Positions 42,558 to 53,675 of a stretch of 64,000 nt of DNA are shown here, piece after piece; positions within the stretch are counted from its first letter, which is position 1, and each line of letters starts with the position of its first letter. The DNA is taken from NCBI GenBank assembly GCA_963674475.2, contig CAXXFQ010000017.1, positions 186,001-250,000 of the forward strand, read 5' to 3'. A model generated the notes under the pieces. It had not been told where the DNA came from and searched no databases. It saw nothing but the letters and a program-made list of their open reading frames with translations. The stretch comes from CAXXFQ01 sp963674475 (GTDB taxonomy: Bacteria > Planctomycetota > Planctomycetia > Pirellulales > Thermoguttaceae). The position numbers and the translations under genes are program-made.

Positions 42558-43955
42558 TTGGATCACGCTGAACGATTACGATCGGACCGGATTCCGGTTC
42601 TTCTTTTTCAATTTGCCTTGCCTTCGGTCGTGGCGCTTCTGGTCCACGCGCTTTACAATATTGTCGACCGGATCGTCGTCGGGCAAGGGGTCGGTCCGGC
42701 CGGACTGGCCGCGTTGGCCTTGGTCTTTCCGGTCATGCTGATCCAATTCGGCTTCTGTCATCTCATCGGGGGAGGCAGTGCGGCTTTGATCTCGATCCGA
42801 TTGGGCGAAAAACGGTCCGATCGGGCCGAAGGGGTACTTGGAAATGCCGTGCTGTTGACGGCGATGGTCGCGTTTATCTTGCCGACCTTGGTCCTTTTCA
42901 ATATCGATCGGATTCTTGACCTGTTTGCCACCGCCGGCGAACTTCGCCCGTTCGCACGCGAGTACATGGAGATTATTTTTTTTGGCACGCCGATTATGAT
43001 GACCGGCTTCGTCCTGAGTTATTTGATCCGTGCCGAGGGCTCGCCGACGACCTCGATGCAGATGATCATCCTCGGGGCGGTCCTGAATATCATTCTCGAT
43101 CCGATCATGGTTTTTGGACTCGGTTGGGGCGTACGCGGCGTGGCGATCGCGACGGTCCTGGCGCAGAGTGGTTCGGCGATATGGGGAGTGTGTTTTTACG
43201 CGCGCCGCAAGAGCGTCCTTCGATTCCGTCTGAAAAACCTTCGCCCCAAGCGGTCGATTCTCGGTCGGATCATGGCGATCGGCATGGCGCCGTTCATGAT
43301 GAACCTGGCCGCCGGGATTCAAAACGGGTTACTCAATCGTCAATTGCAAATCTACGGTGGTGCCGACGCGGTCGCGGCGATGGGGATCATTTATGTGGCC
43401 ATGTCGATCGTGATGCTTTCGGTCTTCGGCATTGCCGACGGAGCCCAGCCGATCATCGGGTTCAACTACGGGGCACGCCAGTTCGGTCGGGTTCGCGAGA
43501 CGTTGAAAATCGCCATCTTCGCGGCGACCGCCGTGACGTTTTTTTTATGGGGGGTGATCGAACTTTTTCCCCATGCGGTGGTCTGGCCGTTTTGCTCGCG
43601 AAACCAGACGATGTTGAACGACGCGGCCAAATACTTGCGACTTTTCATGATTCTAACGCCGGTTATCGGAGTTCAAATCATCGGGGCCCGCTATTTTCAG
43701 GCGGTTGGCAAGGCGGCCGCGTCGACCTTTTTGGCCCTCTTGCGACAGTGTTTTTTGTTCATCCCGATTCTTTTTCTCCTTCCGTCTTGGTTCGGTTTGA
43801 TAGGCGTGTGGATCGCCACACCGGTGGCCGATTTGTTGTCGATGGTGATTACGGTCCTCTGGTTGCGTTATGAAACACGGGAATTGGATCAGGCCGATCG
43901 GCGAAAATCGCTTGAAGAACCGGCCGTCGACGAGCCGCCCGACTGGTCGATCTGA
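42558..43955 (+). CDS. MATE-family multidrug efflux transporter
   Basis: About 12 transmembrane helices over some 450 residues, with the MepA/NorM-like opening LLFQFALPSVVALLVHALYN followed by IVDRIVVGQGVGPAGLAALA, and PIIGFNYGARQFGRVRE at the start of the second half. MATE proteins export cationic drugs or metabolites using Na+ or H+. An ATG at 42513 gives a 15-residue extension of non-membrane sequence without an SD; TTG 42558 has AGGA about 9 nt upstream and yields the standard N-terminus, so I prefer it. The C-terminus ends in a charged cytoplasmic tail. Confidence 0.9.
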   Translation: MDHAERLRSDRIPVLLFQFALPSVVALLVHALYNIVDRIVVGQGVGPAGLAALALVFPVMLIQFGFCHLIGGGSAALISIRLGEKRSDRAEGVLGNAVLLTAMVAFILPTLVLFNIDRILDLFATAGELRPFAREYMEIIFFGTPIMMTGFVLSYLIRAEGSPTTSMQMIILGAVLNIILDPIMVFGLGWGVRGVAIATVLAQSGSAIWGVCFYARRKSVLRFRLKNLRPKRSILGRIMAIGMAPFMMNLAAGIQNGLLNRQLQIYGGADAVAAMGIIYVAMSIVMLSVFGIADGAQPIIGFNYGARQFGRVRETLKIAIFAATAVTFFLWGVIELFPHAVVWPFCSRNQTMLNDAAKYLRLFMILTPVIGVQIIGARYFQAVGKAAASTFLALLRQCFLFIPILFLLPSWFGLIGVWIATPVADLLSMVITVLWLRYETRELDQADRRKSLEEPAVDEPPDWSI

Positions 43956-44105
43956 TGTGGGGAGTCGGTTGATTCGAACCGGCGGGAAGGAAATTGCGCT
44001 TCGAAGTTGGGGGAATTCCGGGTAGGATAGTCTCGAGTGGCGAGGGACGCTTTTCCCTTGGCCGTCGAGCGTAGTTTCGCGTTGATCTGCCTCAGGGAGG
44101 ATGGC

Positions 44106-47100
44106 ATGTTTTGGAATTTGCGATTCGGTTTTCTCTTTAGCTTGGTCACAATCGCGTGGTCGATTGCGCTGCCCGGGTCGGTGTCGGCTCAATCGGTTTC
44201 GTTGAATCCGCGCGACCACTCGCCGATGCTCGAAGACGCGCGGTTGCACGATGTCTGGTTTGTCGACCCCTTGCACGGCTGGGCCGTCGGAGACCGGGGC
44301 GTCGTCTGGCATACCGATGACGGCGGTCAGAACTGGACGCTTCAGCCTTCGGGCCATGACGGGCCGCTTTACTCGGTCTTTTTTCTCGACTCCAAAACCG
44401 GCTGGGCGGCAGGCGGGCGAACCGTACCGTTGACGCACCGTAGCGAAGGGGTCATTCTTGTCACTCGAGACGGCGGGGCCTCGTGGGCCCGATTGGCCGA
44501 AGGGAATATTCCCGCGCTTCAAAGGGTCCGATTTTTCGACGCGAAAAACGGCTGGGCCCTGGGACGCCGGTCATCGAATTTTCGCGCCGGGGTGATCGCC
44601 ACTGCCGACGGTGGGCGGACCTGGCGCCCGTTGAACGGAGCGATTCGGACCAAGAAGGGGGAAACCAATTTTGACGGCTGGGCGACCGGCGATATGATCG
44701 ACCCGAATACCGGTGCCGTCGCCGGGGAAAGCGGTCTCAGCGCGGTCGTTCGACGTGGCACGGTCGAAAACGATCGGAGTCCGCGCTTCGGCTTGCGAAA
44801 TTTGCACGACCTTCGTCTGCTCGCCCCGCAATGGGGTTGGCTGGTCGGCGACGGGGGGCTTTTGCTTATGACGACCGATCTGGGGATGACCTGGCAGACC
44901 ACGGCCGGGCCGTTGCCGTCGGGGATCGCCGGGGAGGCCGATTTTTACGCCGTCGAGGTCCGAGGGCCCCGTGCTTGGGTGGTCGGTTCGCCGGGGTCGT
45001 TTGTCTTGTCGACCGAAGACGCCGGGCAGCATTGGTCGGCCTTTTCGACCGGAGTGACGGTGCCGCTTTATGCCGTTCGATTTGTCGACGATCGGCATGG
45101 TTGGGCCGTCGGGGCGATGGGGACGATCGTCGTGACCGAAGACGGAGGACGGAATTGGAAGCGACAACGCAGCGGCGGGACCCGGGCTGCGTGGCTTGGG
45201 CTTTTTGCCGATCCGAACGGGGTGCCTTGGGAATGGTTTGCCCATTGGTCGGCGGCCGAAGGGTATTTGAGCGTTCTGGAAACGCTTACCCGACCGAGCC
45301 CCGAACTGGTGCAGGCGTCGACCGACGGTTTGACCATCCGTGCCCACGAAGCGGCCGTTGGCGTCGGGGCCAGTGATAGCCGGGCCGCTTGGGCGTTTCC
45401 CGATTTGCCGTCGGAGTGGCGGCTTAACGGAAAACGGATTCTCGAAAACTGGGATCGGGCCAACGATCGCCGGGCACTTCAGAAGTTTCGCGCGGAGCTG
45501 ATTCGGACGATTCGGACGTGGCGACCCGAGGTGGTGGTTACCCACGATATCGATCCCTACGGTAAACGGCCAAAAAACAATCTGATCAATCAGGCGGTTC
45601 TCGAAGCGGTCAACCTGGCCGCCGATCCGACTTCGCATATCGATCAGATCACCGGCCTTGGGCTGGAGCCGTGGGAAGTCAAAAAGGTGTATGGCGCGCA
45701 GCCGGTCGGGGTCGAAGGGTCCTGCCAGTTGTCGCCGGGCAAGTGGGACGCGCGACTCGGGCGTTCCCCGGCCGAGATGGCCGCGGCGGCCCGTGGTTTG
45801 GTGCAGGACGAATTCGAGATCCAAACCCGGCCTCAAAGCGTTCGGCTGCTTTTGGATCGAGTCGCGTCGGATCGGAAGAATCCAAGCTTTTTTGGCGGCA
45901 TTTTTCTCGAACCGGGCGGCGAAGCCCGACGTCGCCTGCTCGAACCGGTCGACTCTTTCACGGAACGTCGTATCGCGGCCTCTTCTCGTAATCTGCGGGC
46001 GATCCTGGATCGGGTGCAAAACGATCCGGTCGCCGGGAACGTGTTGCTCTCGCAAGCGGTCAAGCTGACCGAGGCGATGGACCACGATCGGGCCGCGCGG
46101 ACCTTGGCCCATCTGGCAAAGCTTTATAAACGGACCGGCCGGTGGGACCTGACTGCCGAGACGCTTGCGCAGTTGGTCGAGCGTTATCCGAAACACCCGA
46201 TGACCGACTCGGCCCTGATCTGGTTGGTCCATTACTACGGCAGCGCCGAGGCGGGCTGGCTCGAGCAGGGAAGCCAACGCAAGACGACCGTGCAATCGGG
46301 AAAAGCGTCTCGCTCGACCTTGTCGATCGATCTGAATCTTCAGGAGAATCGGCTCGAACGGGCCGCCGGTTGGGCCAAACAGATTCTCGCCACGCGGCCC
46401 GATCTGTATGAAAATCCTTCGATTCGTTTTCCGCTGACGGCGATCGATCGGCAACGCGGCTATCCGGGCCAGGCCGAGCGGTATTTGATGTTGATTCGCA
46501 AGCGGGAAAAACGGGACGCCTGGTGGGAGTGCGCGACCGGCGAAGCGTGGATTGCCGATCGTCAGACCGCCAGTCCCAAATCGATTCTTCGAGCGCTCGC
46601 CATTCCGACCAAGCCCCGACTGGACGGTCGATTGAACGAACCGTTTTGGGCCGCCGCGGCCGTGGCCGAGCTGACCGGTGCCGATTCGTCCTCTCCGGGC
46701 GCTGCGGGAAAGGTGCGTTTGGTTTACGATCGAGAATTTTTGTATTTGGCCGTCGAATGTGCCAACGTCGAAGGGGTCTCGTACACGCCGGTTCCCAAGG
46801 GGCCGCGTCCGCGAGATGGGGACTTGTCGGCCGAGGATCGGGTCGAACTGTTGTTGGATATCGATCGGGATTACGCGACCTACTTCCGACTGGTGGTCGA
46901 CCGGCGCGGTTGGACCGGTGACGATTGTTGGGGGCAAGCGAAGGCGTGGGACCCGAGTTGGTTTGTCGCCCGTCGAGGGGACGAAAAGGGCTGGACGGTG
47001 GAAGCGGCCATCCCGTTGGAGGCGTTGACCGGCCGTTATCCCGAGCCGGGCGAAGTCTGGGGAATCGGCTTGCGACGGATCATGCCCGGGGCCGGTTTTC

Positions 47101-47171
47101 AGGCGTGGAATTCGCCAGAGGTGGTCGAGATTCGCCCCGAGTCGTTCGGCTATCTTTTATTTACGCCTTGA
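44106..47171 (+). CDS. Secreted multidomain protein: YCF48-like propeller, degenerate PIG-L-like region, CBM9-like C-terminus
   Basis: A 1,021-residue exported protein; signal peptide in FGFLFSLVTIAWSIALPGSV then SAQ. Residues about 30-385 have at least five YCF48/BNR-type blades (DVWFVDPLHGWAVGDRG, TDDGGQNWTL, VTRDGGASWARL). Next, about 390-560 resembles a PIG-L deacetylase whose metal motif HPDD is replaced (ADPNG) while RPEVVVTHDIDPYG remains. A helical TPR-like stretch (about 640-820) follows. The last 190 residues look like a CBM9-type carbohydrate-binding domain (KPRLDGRLNEPFWAAAAVAE, VRLVYDREFLYLAVECANVE, RVELLLDIDRDYATYFRLVV). GGGAGG 5 nt before ATG 44106 fixes the start; a frame upstream to 44037 lacks signal features. 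Role unknown; surface sugar binding is an inference. Confidence 0.78.
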   Translation: MFWNLRFGFLFSLVTIAWSIALPGSVSAQSVSLNPRDHSPMLEDARLHDVWFVDPLHGWAVGDRGVVWHTDDGGQNWTLQPSGHDGPLYSVFFLDSKTGWAAGGRTVPLTHRSEGVILVTRDGGASWARLAEGNIPALQRVRFFDAKNGWALGRRSSNFRAGVIATADGGRTWRPLNGAIRTKKGETNFDGWATGDMIDPNTGAVAGESGLSAVVRRGTVENDRSPRFGLRNLHDLRLLAPQWGWLVGDGGLLLMTTDLGMTWQTTAGPLPSGIAGEADFYAVEVRGPRAWVVGSPGSFVLSTEDAGQHWSAFSTGVTVPLYAVRFVDDRHGWAVGAMGTIVVTEDGGRNWKRQRSGGTRAAWLGLFADPNGVPWEWFAHWSAAEGYLSVLETLTRPSPELVQASTDGLTIRAHEAAVGVGASDSRAAWAFPDLPSEWRLNGKRILENWDRANDRRALQKFRAELIRTIRTWRPEVVVTHDIDPYGKRPKNNLINQAVLEAVNLAADPTSHIDQITGLGLEPWEVKKVYGAQPVGVEGSCQLSPGKWDARLGRSPAEMAAAARGLVQDEFEIQTRPQSVRLLLDRVASDRKNPSFFGGIFLEPGGEARRRLLEPVDSFTERRIAASSRNLRAILDRVQNDPVAGNVLLSQAVKLTEAMDHDRAARTLAHLAKLYKRTGRWDLTAETLAQLVERYPKHPMTDSALIWLVHYYGSAEAGWLEQGSQRKTTVQSGKASRSTLSIDLNLQENRLERAAGWAKQILATRPDLYENPSIRFPLTAIDRQRGYPGQAERYLMLIRKREKRDAWWECATGEAWIADRQTASPKSILRALAIPTKPRLDGRLNEPFWAAAAVAELTGADSSSPGAAGKVRLVYDREFLYLAVECANVEGVSYTPVPKGPRPRDGDLSAEDRVELLLDIDRDYATYFRLVVDRRGWTGDDCWGQAKAWDPSWFVARRGDEKGWTVEAAIPLEALTGRYPEPGEVWGIGLRRIMPGAGFQAWNSPEVVEIRPESFGYLLFTP

Positions 47172-47211
47172 CGCGAAACAGGGGGTGGCTTTTCGCATGA
47201 AGGTCGCGAAC

Positions 47212-47661
47212 TCAAGATGAGGAAGGCTTTTGCTCTAGCCCCTCGAAAAGCATGGTTTGAAGGGTTTTCAGCTGCAGCCGATTTTTGCGAAAACGGTGAT
47301 TGTTGGCCGCTTTTTTTAAGCATTCGGGATGCAGAAAGAGGAGACCGGGACTGGAAAGTTTTTGCTGGCTAGCGACACGCCGCAAAAGGAGCCGATCTTT
47401 CCAGCGGAGTTGATGGGCGAGACAAAGCTCCCAAAAAAGCTTCCGTGGATGAAACTCACGTCCCGGCTTTTGCTTTCGTTCTTTGAGCCAAGACAAAAAC
47501 CAAATCGCTCCGATCGCAAAAAGCAGTGTTCCGATCAGGATCAGCACTCCCGACTGGTGGTCGGTTGACGTTCCGTGTCGAAATCCACGTCCAAACCAAT
47601 CGAGGCGGACCTGCCCGATCAAACAGTGGAACTGATCTGTGAAGGAAAAGGAGGCGTTCAT
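47212..47661 (-). CDS. Small membrane-anchored protein of unknown function
   Basis: I do not recognise this 149-residue protein. It has one clear transmembrane helix at about residues 38-57 (GVLILIGTLLFAIGAIWFLS), then a strongly basic cytoplasmic part rich in Lys/Arg and His. Its ATG overlaps the stop codon of the HEAT-repeat gene upstream by 4 bp (ATGA), so the two are probably translated together and may act together. Confidence 0.55.
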   Translation of the reverse strand: MNASFSFTDQFHCLIGQVRLDWFGRGFRHGTSTDHQSGVLILIGTLLFAIGAIWFLSWLKERKQKPGREFHPRKLFWELCLAHQLRWKDRLLLRRVASQQKLSSPGLLFLHPECLKKAANNHRFRKNRLQLKTLQTMLFEGLEQKPSSS

Positions 47662-49283
47662 CCCAAGGCGGCTCCCGTGGTGACGGACAAGGGGGCGGGC
47701 GAGTGGGTACCCGGTTTCCGTTGCTTCAATGCTCGCTCAACCGCATCACGAACCAACGGGCTTTCGTCAGATTGAGCGGCAATCAGCCCGGCATGGGTTT
47801 TTCGGGTCGACAAGTTTTTCAAAAGTTCTATCGCCATGACTCGAATAAGATGGTCTTCATGCTTCAGGAGAGCGAGTGTTTCCGTTTCGGTTTCCTCGAA
47901 AAACCCGAGGACCTCGACCATTCGCAACGCGCGAAGGCAACGCAAATGGCTCGGGGACTGCAACTCTTGTCTCAAAAGCGAAGCCGCCTGAGAGTCGACC
48001 CGTTTGACCATCTCCCCAAAGCTTCGGCGGGTTTCTTCCTCAAGGATGTCGAAGGCGCTGGCGAATCGGTAAAAGGTGAATTCATGAAGGCTTTTCCGAA
48101 GGGCCTCTTGTACCAACGGGTGGGGATCCTTGGTCATTCTCAGAAGTCGGTTCAAGACGCTGGGAATGCTTCTTAGACGCATCTGGTCGATGAGCGTCGC
48201 TACCACCACTTCGTCGGAATCGTCGAGGCCTTGTAAGGCGACCCGATTGGCGCTTTCGCCGCCAAAATGGGCTAAGGCCGTGGCCGCCGCCCGTCGACCT
48301 TCGGTTTTTCCGTGCAAAAGCAAATGCTCGATTACCGGATAAATCTGCTTGCGCGAGACTTTGGTATTCATCAAAAAAAGGACAAGGTTTTGTTGTTCCG
48401 GGCCGTCGAGCGCTTCGAGGATTTCGACGGGTTCACGAAGCCAGGTGATCGTCTCAATTCGCTTGAGGTTACGCCGGACATGGCTCTTGGGTTTTTTGTC
48501 GAGTGTGTGGAGTAATTCGCGGATGAATCCAAGATCGTTTCGTCGGCCGACTACCGACAGTAAAGGCAAGAAAGGCTCCTCACTGATGAGATTGTTTAAA
48601 ATGAAACGGATGATCCCATGACGTGTGGAGGTCGTTAAGCATTTCATGACGACCGGGTAAAGCGAGTGAAGCGGGCCATCGAGAATCTTTCTGAGTCGAT
48701 TTTCGTTCGCCGTTGTTAGGCATAAGAAAGCCTCTACGACCTCTTTTCTTTGATGAACCCGGTATTGTTCGAGCGCTTCACCGAGAGCGCCGGTCAAGTG
48801 GGATCTGACCTGCTCTGGATCACGTCGATGAAGTTTGGAATTTTTTGGCGGGCAGTTTAGTGCTTGGTTTAACGAGTCGGTCAGTTCCAAAATCGTTGAG
48901 CAGAGTGTCTTTTGGTTTTTGCAACGCGGAGAGACCAAGGCGTTGAGCATCGCGGGGATCAGGTCGTACTCCTGTTGCCAGATGGCTAACTGACAACCGT
49001 TGGCGCAGACTTGGGAGTTGCCGCCTAAAAGGGCCTTGCGCAGTGTTTTTTGAGCCAAAGGCCGGGTGGAGCGAACCCGGTTTTGGTGTTCATTGCCGAG
49101 GTGGTGGAATCGTTGGAGGATTTCTTGATCGCCCAAAACGCTGGGGCGATCCAAAAGGGTCGAGAACGCTTTTTCTCGAAGGCACGCGTGAGGCGAATCG
49201 AGCGCGTCGATCAAGGCTGGGATAGCGGCCTCGTTGAGCGTCGATTGAAGCAGTTCGAAGGTGAGATCGATCCCTTTTGTCAT
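47658..49283 (-). CDS. HEAT-repeat protein
   Basis: A 541-residue all-helical protein with no signal peptide. Repeats of about 35-40 residues are visible, for example AIPALIDALDSPHACLREKA, GRRAAATALAHFGGESANRV, DSDEVVVATLIDQMRLRSI, LALLKHEDHLIRVMAIELLK and GLIAAQSDESPLVRDAVERA. HEAT proteins act as scaffolds for protein binding; no catalytic motif is seen. It is coupled by a 4-bp overlap to the small membrane protein gene downstream. Confidence 0.8.
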   Translation of the reverse strand: MTKGIDLTFELLQSTLNEAAIPALIDALDSPHACLREKAFSTLLDRPSVLGDQEILQRFHHLGNEHQNRVRSTRPLAQKTLRKALLGGNSQVCANGCQLAIWQQEYDLIPAMLNALVSPRCKNQKTLCSTILELTDSLNQALNCPPKNSKLHRRDPEQVRSHLTGALGEALEQYRVHQRKEVVEAFLCLTTANENRLRKILDGPLHSLYPVVMKCLTTSTRHGIIRFILNNLISEEPFLPLLSVVGRRNDLGFIRELLHTLDKKPKSHVRRNLKRIETITWLREPVEILEALDGPEQQNLVLFLMNTKVSRKQIYPVIEHLLLHGKTEGRRAAATALAHFGGESANRVALQGLDDSDEVVVATLIDQMRLRSIPSVLNRLLRMTKDPHPLVQEALRKSLHEFTFYRFASAFDILEEETRRSFGEMVKRVDSQAASLLRQELQSPSHLRCLRALRMVEVLGFFEETETETLALLKHEDHLIRVMAIELLKNLSTRKTHAGLIAAQSDESPLVRDAVERALKQRKPGTHSPAPLSVTTGAALG

Positions 49284-49809
49284 CGTTTTTGAATTCTTCT
49301 TCTCGCTGGTAAAGGCAAACGACGCCGCAACAGGGTTGGGGCGAAAAGGGGGGCTTTTTTCGGTAAATTTTCTCTTCTATCCATTAAAGAGAGGGGGATT
49401 TTTTCTATTGGTTGCAATGAAAGGTTAGCATGCAGAGGTAGCAAAGGCCTTTTTGTTTTCGAGATTTCTAGGGGGGGTAGTAAATCTTGCTTTGTAAAAA
49501 CTGCTTTTATTTTTATTGGAAAAGCAAATTAAATGGACATGGCATGCCTGCTTCTTAGGCACTTCTTTTGTTTTTCCGAAGTTTTTCTTTCACAGAAACT
49601 TTTTTCGTATCCTAATCTCCTTTAAATTAAAGGACTTAGCAATTTCAGCTCTCTTTTGCTTTTCAGATTGGTATGCGGCTTGCAAAAACAATTTCCGTCT
49701 CCCGTTTTACCAATTTAATTGGCGTCATAGATTCCTGACGGACACCGTTGGTGATGGTGCCAAGCTGGTTTTTGAAAAAATCTCGCAGGAGAAGGAAGAG
49801 AGGCTTTTC
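49284..49809. other. AT-rich leader region upstream of amt
   Basis: No gene is supported. It is much more AT-rich than its surroundings. The amt frame happens to stay open back to 49516, but that part lacks coding character. I see no convincing sigma-54 site, although nitrogen-controlled amt genes often have one. Confidence 0.5.
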
Positions 49810-51312
49810 GTGTCTTTCCCCCGTTTTAGGATGTTTGGGATCTTGTGGTTGCTGATCGGCCTACTTTTGCTGATGCTCTCCGGGATGATGACGACCGCTT
49901 TTGCTGAAGAGATGACCCGAGCGGCCCCGACTTGGAAAACGATGTCGGTCGATCAAAAACTGGATACGCTCCAAGAGGCGGCTCTCACGCTCGACGAAAG
50001 CGGCGCGCCGACTGGGCCGGGTGTCTTCGGCGATCTCGACACCCTTTGGACCTGCTTGGCCGCGTTTCTGGTTTTTTTCATGCAGGCCGGATTTGCCCTG
50101 GTCGAGACCGGTTTTACCCGGGCCAAAAACGCGTGCAACATCATTATGAAAAATGTGATGGACTTCTCGATTGGAAGTCTTTTGTTCTGGATCGTTGGGT
50201 TTGGTTTGATGTTCGGTACCAGTTACCATGGACTCTTCGGCACGACCGGGTTCTTTTACGATGCGGGCGATTCCTCGTTCAACTGGGCCTTTTTGATTTT
50301 TCAAACGGTCTTCTGCGCGACCGCCGCGACGATTGTCAGCGGGGCAATGGCCGAACGGACCAAGTTTTCCAGCTATTTGATTTACACCGTCTTCATTTCG
50401 GTCTTGGTCTATCCGATCTTCGGCAGTTGGGCCTGGAGCGGCTTGGCAGGTGGAACGGGCGGTTGGCTCGAACGGTTTGGCTTTCTCGATTTTGCCGGGT
50501 CGACCGTGGTGCACTCGATTGGCGGATGGGCGGCGTTGGCCGGGGCGATTGTGATTGGACCGCGAATCGGAAAGTATACCGGACATCGTATTAACGCGAT
50601 TCCGGGGCATAATATTCCGTTGGCCGCATTGGGCGTCTTTATCCTTTGGCTCGGTTGGTTCGGTTTCAACCCCGGTAGCACGACTGCTGTACGAGGAGGA
50701 GATTTCGCTTTCATTGCCGTGACGACGAATATCTCGGCCGCCGCTGGGGCGATCGGGGCGATGGTTTGCTCGTGGGTCGTTTTTAAAAAACCAGACACCT
50801 CGTTCACGCTCAACGGGGCGTTGGCCGGGTTGGTTGCGATCACGGCCGGGTGCGACTGTATCTCGGTTCCCTTTGCTGCTCTGACTGGGTGGTTTGCCGG
50901 TTTTTTGGTGGTCGGTTCCTGTGTGTTGATTGATCGACTTCGGATCGACGATCCGGTTGGGGCCGTCTCGGTCCACGGCGTTTGTGGAACGTGGGGGACC
51001 CTGGCTGTCGGGCTTTTCGCTTCGGAAGCCGGACTTTTTACCGGCGGCGGATTCCATCAACTGGGGATCCAAGCCCTCGGCGCGGCAAGTGCGTTTTTAT
51101 GGGCTTTCCCAACTTGCTTTATCCTGTTCAAGCTGATCGACGTGACGGTTGGGCTTCGGGTAAGTGTTGCCGAAGAAGAGGAAGGGCTCGATATCACCGA
51201 ACACGGTTTGCACGCGTATCCGCCGTCGATGATCGGCGTGGGCGAAGCGTTGGAGACTCCCTTAATGTCTCCTGTCGGTTTGCCGGTTTGCCCCTTCGTC
51301 GAAAAAGTCTAA
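49810..51312 (+). CDS. amt: Ammonium transporter (Amt/MEP/Rh family)
   Basis: Ammonium channel of the inner membrane. The preferred GTG start at 49810 has GAAGGAAGAGAGG about 6 nt upstream and gives a signal-peptide-like N-terminus (FGILWLLIGLLLLMLSGMMT, AFAEE). An AmtB core of 11 helices follows: FFMQAGFALVETGFTRAKN, GGWAALAGAIVIGPR, FILWLGWFGFNPGS, AGLVAITAGCDCI and DDPVGAVSVHGVCGTWG with the twin-His region partly visible. The C-terminal cytoplasmic tail (VSVAEEEEGLDITEHGLHAY) is the part that meets the PII protein. glnK follows 206 bp downstream. Confidence 0.94.
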   Translation: MSFPRFRMFGILWLLIGLLLLMLSGMMTTAFAEEMTRAAPTWKTMSVDQKLDTLQEAALTLDESGAPTGPGVFGDLDTLWTCLAAFLVFFMQAGFALVETGFTRAKNACNIIMKNVMDFSIGSLLFWIVGFGLMFGTSYHGLFGTTGFFYDAGDSSFNWAFLIFQTVFCATAATIVSGAMAERTKFSSYLIYTVFISVLVYPIFGSWAWSGLAGGTGGWLERFGFLDFAGSTVVHSIGGWAALAGAIVIGPRIGKYTGHRINAIPGHNIPLAALGVFILWLGWFGFNPGSTTAVRGGDFAFIAVTTNISAAAGAIGAMVCSWVVFKKPDTSFTLNGALAGLVAITAGCDCISVPFAALTGWFAGFLVVGSCVLIDRLRIDDPVGAVSVHGVCGTWGTLAVGLFASEAGLFTGGGFHQLGIQALGAASAFLWAFPTCFILFKLIDVTVGLRVSVAEEEEGLDITEHGLHAYPPSMIGVGEALETPLMSPVGLPVCPFVEKV

Positions 51313-51424
51313 CTTTTCTGTGCGGTTTAATAGAAAATGGAGTTCCTACACAGAAAAAATTCGCCCTTGTTGGCCGGTTTGGTTCGATAACTCTTGTGAG
51401 AGACTCCCTTGAAGGATACGATAA

Positions 51425-51511
51425 ATGCCAGGCACGGCTTTCGAGCCTGAAGAAGAAAAATCAAGCGACGCCTCCGATGACGAGGCGGATATCCTAAACG
51501 ATTTAGAATAG
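51425..51511 (+). CDS. Possible small acidic protein (28 residues) between amt and glnK
   Basis: ATG at 51425 with AAGGA about 8 nt upstream opens a 28-codon frame ending TAG at 51509-51511. The peptide is strongly acidic (Glu-Glu-Glu, Asp-Asp-Glu runs). It ends 7 nt before the glnK ATG, which has no visible SD of its own, so reading this frame could deliver ribosomes to glnK. No homologue is known to me. Confidence 0.4.
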   Translation: MPGTAFEPEEEKSSDASDDEADILNDLE

Positions 51512-51518
51512 AAATGCC

Positions 51519-51866
51519 ATGAAACTGATTATCGCCATTATTCAACCGAATCGACTGGAGTCGGTGAAAACGGCTCTGGCCGACGTGGAGGTCTTTCGAC
51601 TGACCGTGATGGACGTCCAAGGTTTCGGTCGACAACGGGGCCACACCGAAGTGTATCGCGGCCATGAATTCACGGTGAACCTCGTCCGGAAAGTCCAGCT
51701 GATGATCGCCGTTAACGACGAATTTCTTCAGCCGACGATCGACGCCATTCTCGAAGGAGGCCGGACCGGCACCGAAGGGGAAATCGGCGACGGGAAGATT
51801 ATGGTCCTGCCGCTGGAAGATTGTATTCGAATTCGAACCGGGGAACGCGGCGGGGAAGCGATTTGA
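51519..51866 (+). CDS. glnK: Nitrogen regulatory protein P-II
   Basis: A 115-residue PII signal protein that senses 2-oxoglutarate, ATP/ADP and glutamine state, and binds Amt to block transport. The start KLIIAIIQPNRLESVKTAL, the T-loop GHTEVYRGHEFTVNLV with the modifiable Tyr51 in context, and the C-terminal GEIGDGKIMVLPLEDCIRIR with RTGERGG are all standard. It pairs with amt, the usual arrangement. No SD is evident. Confidence 0.95.
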   Translation: MKLIIAIIQPNRLESVKTALADVEVFRLTVMDVQGFGRQRGHTEVYRGHEFTVNLVRKVQLMIAVNDEFLQPTIDAILEGGRTGTEGEIGDGKIMVLPLEDCIRIRTGERGGEAI

Positions 51867-51921
51867 GTTGGGGGGGTGGTCTTAAGTGGAAATCTTGTTG
51901 GCGTGAAAAAGGAAAAAGAAA

Positions 51922-52044
51922 AGGAGCGACGGCCAAGGCCGTCGCCAGTGTTTTTTAAATGAGGGGAAACATTTTGAAAATTGTTTCCCCTCATGCTCCC
52001 CTTCAAAAACTTTTTGGACCGGGATTGCTTTGCAATCCCTCTTT
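51922..52044 (-). repeat. Family-A 3'-end element, copy 6
   Basis: Minus-strand orientation, 14 bp past the glyS stop codon. P1 GGGATTGC-AAA-GCAATCCC. P2 GAGGGGAAAC paired with GTTTCCCCTC, a variant stem that keeps complementarity. P3 GCGACGGCC...GGCCGTCGC. Confidence 0.95.
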
Positions 52045-52058
52045 CCATTACTTCGTTT

Positions 52059-53675
<1,617 letters not shown>

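Noticed and set aside
42256..42741. 161-codon + strand frame overlapping the MATE gene start
   Set aside because: It is in another frame from the clear MATE helices and has no family features; composition fits a shadow frame.
49530..49560. TGGCATGCCTGCTTCT as a sigma-54 promoter for amt
   Set aside because: The -24 half is close to consensus but the -12 half (CTTCT for TTGCW) is poor. No enhancer-like palindrome was found.
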